NCBI GenBank assembly: GCA_963753285.1
Contig: CAVWBT010000001.1
Span: 682,001-746,000, forward strand
Reading direction: 5' to 3'
Length of the DNA stretch: 64,000 nt
Origin: JAHEDH01 sp963753285
Lineage (GTDB): Bacteria; Actinomycetota; Acidimicrobiia; Spongiisociales; ZC4RG35
Positions within the stretch are counted from its first letter, which is position 1, and every line of letters starts with the position of its first letter. Of the stretch, positions 59,791-64,000 are shown in pieces. Made by a program: the position numbers and the translations under genes. The notes under the pieces were generated by a model, which did not search any database, was not told the DNA's origin, and saw nothing but the letters and a program-made list of their open reading frames with translations.

Positions 59791-60636
59791 TCACGAGACG
59801 CGTCCGATCCGGTCTGAGATCTCTTGTTGCATCCGTTCGATGTGGCCGGCGACGTGAGCCGCCGGGTCGATCGGCTGATCGATCATCGGTGTCAGATCCA
59901 TGGCGTAGATGAGGGCGTCGGCGGTGTCGACCGCGTGGCTCTCGGAAAAGGTGGCGTGAGCGAGGCGACGTCCGGCGGTGGCCAGGTCATAGCGTTTGCC
60001 GCCGCAGACCTGCGAGTCGTAGACACCCATGAGGGAAGCAGCGATGTTGGTGTGGGCGGTCACGTCGAAGACGACCTTGTTGTCGTCGGACATCCAGTCG
60101 AGATCGCGCCACACCTCGCAGCCGTACACGGCGTCGGGGCGGACATCGGCGGGGAGTCGGCGAATCGCCTCGATCGTGCGCACCGCGACCGCCACGTGCG
60201 TGTCGTGCTTGTCGGCGAGGTTGTGGGTGTAGACGACGCTCGGGCGTGCAGTTTCGAGAAGGGCGGCGAGCTCCTCGACGACGAGTTCGTTGCCTGCGCT
60301 CTTTGCTGCCGAGCTGGGGTAGTCGAGCAGCACGGCAGCCGTGAACTCGCCGACGAACGCCGCCTTCTTCTCTTCGACGACCCGCACGGCCCGCATCTGC
60401 TCGTCGCTGTAGTCGGCGTAGAGACCGGACCGGGGGCTGCCCGCCCCGTCGGTGACGGTGACACCGAGGAACCAGCGGTCTTCGCGTCCGAAGCATTCCA
60501 GGATGCCGTGGTGCGCCATGATCGGAATGTCGTCTTGATGGGCGCCGACCGCGAGGTGGGTGGTGCGTCGAATGGCCTCATCGTCCGGTGTCCCGTCCGG
60601 GACGTAGATCTGAGCGTCGGGATTGTGGAACTGCAT
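59791..60636 (-). CDS. PIG-L/LmbE family deacetylase
   Basis: A 281-residue zinc deacetylase fold. The metal/catalytic motif AHQDDI near residue 34 keeps the His and both Asp of the usual AHPDDE; the distal zinc His lies in HNLADKHDTHVAVAVRTIEA. Relatives remove acetyl from N-acetylglucosaminyl lipids, mycothiol precursors or chitobiose. Lack of a signal peptide and position in the operon suggest deacetylation of an imported N-acetyl sugar. Its ATG overlaps the kinase stop by one base. Confidence 0.82.
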   Translation of the reverse strand: MQFHNPDAQIYVPDGTPDDEAIRRTTHLAVGAHQDDIPIMAHHGILECFGREDRWFLGVTVTDGAGSPRSGLYADYSDEQMRAVRVVEEKKAAFVGEFTAAVLLDYPSSAAKSAGNELVVEELAALLETARPSVVYTHNLADKHDTHVAVAVRTIEAIRRLPADVRPDAVYGCEVWRDLDWMSDDNKVVFDVTAHTNIAASLMGVYDSQVCGGKRYDLATAGRRLAHATFSESHAVDTADALIYAMDLTPMIDQPIDPAAHVAGHIERMQQEISDRIGRVS

Positions 60637-62021
60637 CACGGCTGCCCCAGTTCGGGAAGGCTCGCCGCTGCGACTGACTGCCCGACCCGTTTCATTCGCT
60701 CGTCGGGTACGTGGAGTTCGATCGAGAGCTCGGGGAACTGGGTCCGGAGCACCTCCCGCGCCCGGTCGACGACGATCTCGCCTCCGCGCCCGGTGGTTAC
60801 GCGCCCGAGGACGAGCACATGGTCGACGTCGTAGAACTCGGCGTAGTGGGCGAGGGCGTAGCCGAACCAGACGCCGATCGTCTCGTAGATCGGCGGAACC
60901 CGCTCGTCGCCTCCGGCCATCAGGTCTTGGACGACGACCAGCTTCTGCGCCGGTGTGAGCGCCGGGTCGAGGTGGATGCCTGCCCGGTCCGCGAGGCGGT
61001 TCACACCGGTTTGGCAGAAGTACTGGACGCCGCATCCGACATCACCGGACCACTCGTCCCGTGGGGCTTCGTCCTGGTAGTCGAACGGTGCGAACGCGAG
61101 CTCGTTGAGCCAGCGGGTGATCTGACCGGTCCGTGTGACATAGCCGACCGCTTCGCTCGATCCCATCGCCACACCGAGCACGGCGTTCGTCTCGAGGCTC
61201 ATGGACCCGGCCAGCGCCGTGACTTCGCCGTCGTTGACGACGTTGAGCGGGACGCCCCACTCTTGGCGCATCCTCACGAAGAGGTCGGCGGCCTCCGAGT
61301 CGAACTGCTCCTGGGACAGGCCCCGGAACAGCGACGCGACCCGCACTCGATCATCGATCCACACGCCGGCGGAGCTGCCTCCGATGGCGTCGACCCGCGG
61401 GAGGTGGGCGGCGGCCTTGCGGAGCCCGTCGGTGATGCGCTCGTAGTGATAGGACAGGTCGTCGGCGTCCTTCGGCATCCATGGGAACTCGGCCGCCCAG
61501 ACCGGGGTGCCATCGACGACGGCGCTCACCTTGTAGTCGCTGGCGCCGAGGTCGAACCCGATCCGGTTGCCGTCGAGGTGTCGGCCGAGTGATACGGTCG
61601 GCTCCCAGGCAGCCGGCATCTCGTCGACGTGAACGACCTCGAAGGGCGTCTCATAGACCCGGGTCATGAACTCGACGTCGAACGCCCGGGCGCCGTTGAG
61701 GGAGTACGACTCTGCGAGCCGTCCGGCGATCTCGGGCGAACCGGAGATGAGCAGTCTGGATGCGCCCCGCTGCCAGAGCAGGAACTTCACGAGCCGCTCG
61801 ACGTAGCGGAAGTTCTCGCCGAAGAGCTCGCTGCCGTCGGCGAAGACGACGGTCTGAAACACCGAGACGGCTCCGCCCGGCCGCTCCAGCCCGACCGAGA
61901 GCACCGCGGCGTCGCCGGACGCCTCGACGGCGGAACGGAACGCCCGGTTCACGAGGACCGCGGGTCGGAAGCCCGGATCGAGAGGTGGCCGGATCGTCGG
62001 GAGCGTGTCGGTGAGTGTCAT
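60636..62021 (-). CDS. ROK/hexokinase-like sugar kinase with long N-terminal extension
   Basis: A 461-residue actin-fold protein. About 150 N-terminal residues of unidentified fold (FQTVVFADGSELFGENFRYV and a conserved-looking ISGSPEIAGRLAESY) precede the phosphate-1 loop IGFDLGASDYKVSAVVDG (Asp157), IGGSSAGVWIDDRVR, the catalytic Asp264 in VVNDGEVTALAG and the adenosine region VLVLGRVTTGRGGEI. The catalytic Asp is retained, so kinase activity toward an N-acetyl- or aminohexose is plausible. ATG 62021 overlaps the repressor stop by one base. Confidence 0.75.
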   Translation of the reverse strand: MTLTDTLPTIRPPLDPGFRPAVLVNRAFRSAVEASGDAAVLSVGLERPGGAVSVFQTVVFADGSELFGENFRYVERLVKFLLWQRGASRLLISGSPEIAGRLAESYSLNGARAFDVEFMTRVYETPFEVVHVDEMPAAWEPTVSLGRHLDGNRIGFDLGASDYKVSAVVDGTPVWAAEFPWMPKDADDLSYHYERITDGLRKAAAHLPRVDAIGGSSAGVWIDDRVRVASLFRGLSQEQFDSEAADLFVRMRQEWGVPLNVVNDGEVTALAGSMSLETNAVLGVAMGSSEAVGYVTRTGQITRWLNELAFAPFDYQDEAPRDEWSGDVGCGVQYFCQTGVNRLADRAGIHLDPALTPAQKLVVVQDLMAGGDERVPPIYETIGVWFGYALAHYAEFYDVDHVLVLGRVTTGRGGEIVVDRAREVLRTQFPELSIELHVPDERMKRVGQSVAAASLPELGQP

Positions 62022-63178
62022 CAAACGACCCCGAGTTCGTGGCTTGCGACGAGGGCCGCTGCGCCCAGCCGGACGGCCCGATCCCCGGTCTTGCCGTAGC
62101 CGAGCTCGATCTTGGCGGCGAGGCTTGGCAGCAGCGCACGGTCCAGTTCCCGCCGGAGGTCGAGAAGGAGCGGTTCGCCGAGCCGAGAGACGATCCCGGT
62201 GATCAGCACTTTGTGGATGTCGAGGATCGCAACGATCGGAGAGAGGACGATCGCGAGGTTGCGGGCGGCTTCCTCGATGATGTCGAGAGCCCGGGTGTCT
62301 CCGGCGGCGGCGGCGTCACCGGCAGCAGCGAGCGCTGCGATCACGGCGTAGGGCGACGAGTCGCTCGAGCCGGACAGAAGAGCGGCGAGACGGGGGGCCG
62401 AGGCGACCGTTTCGAGACAGCCGGTCTGGCCGCAGACGCAGCGAATGCCGTCGTGGTCGACGGTGACGTGCCCGATCTCTCCGGCCGCCGAGTCCTCACC
62501 GGTGTGGATACGGCCGTCGAGGACCACTCCGGCGCCGACGCCGTTGCCGATCTTGACCGCAAGAAGGTTCTCGGCCTGGTGATCACCGAAGGAGTACTCG
62601 GCGAGAGCGGCGGCGCGACTGTTGTTGATGACGTGCACCGGGAGCTCGTAACGCTCGGTCAGCATCTCTGCGAGCGGAACATCGTGCCAATCGAAGAAGG
62701 ACGCTTCCAGCACCGTGCCTTCGGCGTCGATGACCCCCGGGCTGCCGATCCCGACGCCCAGTGGTGGGGCAGGTGTCTCGGTGAGCAGCTCGTCGATCAT
62801 CTCGATGAGGTGGTCGATCCCCTCCTGTCCACGGAGTGCGCCGACGGAATGCTCGGTGCGGTGGGCGGCAGTGCCTTTGAGATCGAGCACCGATCCGGTT
62901 CGCTCGCCGTCGCTGAGATCGATGCTGATGATGCTTCGGGCGCCGGCATTGAGACCATAGAGCGTGGGTGGTTTGCCGCCGGCGGATGGTCCGGTTCCGA
63001 GTTCCTTCACGAGTTGCTCGTCTTCGAGGTCGGCCATCAGGTGGGAAACGGTGGCGGCAGTCAACCCGGTCGAGCGGACGATGTCGGCTCGGCTGATCGG
63101 CTCCTCGCGGACCACGCTCTGAAGCACGAGCCGGCGGTTCTGAATGCGCTGATCGTGGCGAGTCGCCTTCTGCTGCAC
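62021..63178 (-). CDS. ROK family transcriptional regulator (NagC/XylR type)
   Basis: A 385-residue regulator. A winged helix-turn-helix lies at about residues 15-75 (ISRADIVRSTGLTAATVSHL), then a ROK sugar-binding domain: GVGIGSPGVID, IGNGVGAGVVLDGRIHTG, GEIGHVTVDHDG and the zinc motif CVCGQTGCLE (247-256). The catalytic Asp of ROK kinases is Asn (INNSRAAA), so it should bind but not phosphorylate sugar. It heads the operon and probably represses it at the palindromes 35 bases upstream of its GTG. Confidence 0.9.
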   Translation of the reverse strand: MQQKATRHDQRIQNRRLVLQSVVREEPISRADIVRSTGLTAATVSHLMADLEDEQLVKELGTGPSAGGKPPTLYGLNAGARSIISIDLSDGERTGSVLDLKGTAAHRTEHSVGALRGQEGIDHLIEMIDELLTETPAPPLGVGIGSPGVIDAEGTVLEASFFDWHDVPLAEMLTERYELPVHVINNSRAAALAEYSFGDHQAENLLAVKIGNGVGAGVVLDGRIHTGEDSAAGEIGHVTVDHDGIRCVCGQTGCLETVASAPRLAALLSGSSDSSPYAVIAALAAAGDAAAAGDTRALDIIEEAARNLAIVLSPIVAILDIHKVLITGIVSRLGEPLLLDLRRELDRALLPSLAAKIELGYGKTGDRAVRLGAAALVASHELGVV

Positions 63179-63213
63179 CCGAAGTCGCGTAGTGATGTCT
63201 GACCTCTCCCAAC

Positions 63214-63258
63214 TAACTATAGTTATTGAACTTAGTAAGTCACAGCCCTGGCTGTCAA
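63214..63258 (-). promoter_or_regulatory. promoter and palindromic operator of the amino-sugar operon
   Basis: An AT-rich island. Reading leftward, TTGACA (63258-63253) is a consensus -35 with a 17-base gap to CTAAGT/TAAGTT near 63235. Overlapping and following it are two palindromes: ACTTA-G-TAAGT (63230-63240) and the perfect 12-mer TAACTATAGTTA (63214-63225). The placement suits repression by the ROK protein encoded just downstream. Confidence 0.7.
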
Positions 63259-63318
63259 CAGCTACCGATCAGAACGCGAAAAGTCGGCCCTTGCGTGCCG
63301 GCCGAGCGGGCGGCGGCG

Positions 63319-63396
63319 TCAGGACGCGGTGAGGATGACGACCGGGATCTGCCGATCGGTACGTGACTGATACACCTCGTACCCGGCATAGGCCTG
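63319..63396 (-). pseudogene. C-terminal remnant of a deazaflavin nitroreductase (DDN) gene
   Basis: The frame reads QAYAGYEVYQSRTDRQIPVV then ILTAS and a stop. This matches the last 25 residues of DDN-family proteins (compare WEQYKERTTRKIPLIHL in the intact gene at 43.4 kb). A TAG immediately precedes it and no further family sequence exists upstream before the AbiEi-like gene, so the rest has been deleted. Confidence 0.65.
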
Positions 63397-63423
63397 CTAA
63401 GCGGCGGCATATACGTTGGACGG

Positions 63424-64000
63424 ATGAGGACGACGCTGCATCGAACTCGCCGATGGGGAGACGGGACCGCTGCGGTCGTTCGCGAGCTCATCCACTCCGG
63501 CGTTCCTGTGACTGGTGCCGGCCTCGCCCGCTCGGCCGGAATCACCCAACCCCGAGCGGTCCAGGTGTTGGCGATGCTCTCCAACCTCGAGGCGGTGGAG
63601 TCGACTTCCTCCGGGTTCCGTGCGAAACCAGAGAGACTCTTCGACCTATACCTCGATCACACCAGGCCCCGAGTGTCCAACGAGACGGACTGGTACTCGA
63701 CCCGACGGCTCCTGGACCAGGCGAAGGCCATTACCCGGCTCCCACGGTCCGAGGAGCAACGCATCGGGTTCTCGGCCGACCTCGGCCCCGACTTGTTGGC
63801 GCCATGGCGCCATCCGACAGTGGCGGTCTTGTACTCGACCACCGACCTCGACCTGCGAACTGCTGGCTTCGTCACCGCCGAGGGCGCAGCCGACGCAACG
63901 GTGGTGGTCCGCACTGTGGCCGATCACCGGCTGTTCGGCCCCTCAGACATCTGGCCATCGATGGTCGACGGGATCCCCTTGGTTGATCCCGTCCAGCAGT
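63424..64000 (+). CDS. AbiEi-like antitoxin/winged-HTH protein, cut by the window end
   Basis: At least 192 residues, still open at base 64000. It begins MRTTLHRTRRWGDGTAAVV; a winged helix-turn-helix follows (LARSAGITQPRAVQVLAML) and then a domain with WYSTRRLLDQAKAI, GFSADLGPDLLAPWRHPTVA, AGFVTAEGAADATVVVRTV and MVDGIPLVDPVQQ. This matches actinobacterial proteins annotated as type IV AbiEi antitoxins. An AbiEii nucleotidyltransferase toxin partner would lie outside the window, so toxin-antitoxin function is unproven. Confidence 0.75.
   Translation, partial: MRTTLHRTRRWGDGTAAVVRELIHSGVPVTGAGLARSAGITQPRAVQVLAMLSNLEAVESTSSGFRAKPERLFDLYLDHTRPRVSNETDWYSTRRLLDQAKAITRLPRSEEQRIGFSADLGPDLLAPWRHPTVAVLYSTTDLDLRTAGFVTAEGAADATVVVRTVADHRLFGPSDIWPSMVDGIPLVDPVQQ

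Noticed and set aside
63255..63584. 109-residue minus-strand gene
   Set aside because: Its translation has no protein-like features and overlaps the AbiEi-like gene antisense; only the shorter DDN remnant in another frame is meaningful.

Overview
The window reads as a chromosomal segment of a high-GC actinobacterium, most likely of the class Acidimicrobiia. The evidence is consistently GC-rich codons, frequent GTG starts, many 4-base ATGA/GTGA overlaps, an F420-type (deazaflavin) nitroreductase, DinB/maleylpyruvate-isomerase-type proteins, a Septum_form-like zinc-ribbon protein, an EtfD-type membrane Fe-S oxidoreductase and an actinobacterial long HPF. The taxonomic call is inference; no rRNA is present.

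Left third (0-25.6 kb). This is a housekeeping and catabolic region. It holds an RNA uracil methyltransferase, two lipoproteins, a small zinc ribbon, the EtfD-like oxidoreductase, and a minus-strand block with peroxiredoxin, proline dehydrogenase, P5C reductase and uridine kinase. Then come a DUF4388 protein, TrpB2, a universal stress protein and a CoA-transferase. An overlapping trio follows: a half-length SDR-like protein, a complete SDR, and a serA-like dehydrogenase fused to a SbnI/SerK-like (ParB-fold) domain. A biotin-dependent acyl-CoA carboxylase operon closes the block. The gaps here carry unusual repeats: four heptanucleotide tandem arrays, a ~95-bp tandem repeat, and a hairpin array whose stems change by compensatory substitutions.

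Middle (25.6-45.9 kb). An IS110-family element is followed by a six-gene minus-strand run: molybdopterin oxidoreductase, SRPBCC protein, MetY, alpha/beta hydrolase, histidine kinase, MetX. Next are a secreted HAF-repeat protein, P5C dehydrogenase, an NmrA-like protein and a divergent family-A DNA polymerase. A LigD-type primase-polymerase with an unidentified N-terminal domain, a deazaflavin nitroreductase, a hydrolase and HPF complete the region.

Right third (45.9-64 kb). tRNA-Lys(TTT) is overlapped by the 3' end of a decayed tyrosine integrase. Small accessory genes follow, then a stretch with several broken frames: an amber codon inside a BisC/TorA-type gene, a CG-dinucleotide frameshift in purine nucleoside phosphorylase, a start-less small frame, and a displaced permease start. 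The most coherent system is an eight-gene minus-strand operon (63.2 to 53.6 kb): ROK repressor, ROK-like kinase, PIG-L deacetylase, ABC substrate-binding protein, two permeases, GH3 beta-N-acetylhexosaminidase-like enzyme and SIS-domain isomerase/deaminase. It looks like uptake and breakdown of an amino-sugar glycoside, controlled at an AT-rich palindromic operator. An AbiEi-like gene runs off the right edge.

The observations most worth following are the SerA-SbnI-like fusion, the covarying hairpin array, the recurring period-7 arrays, the amino-sugar operon with its long atypical kinase, and the cluster of broken genes at 51.9-57 kb.
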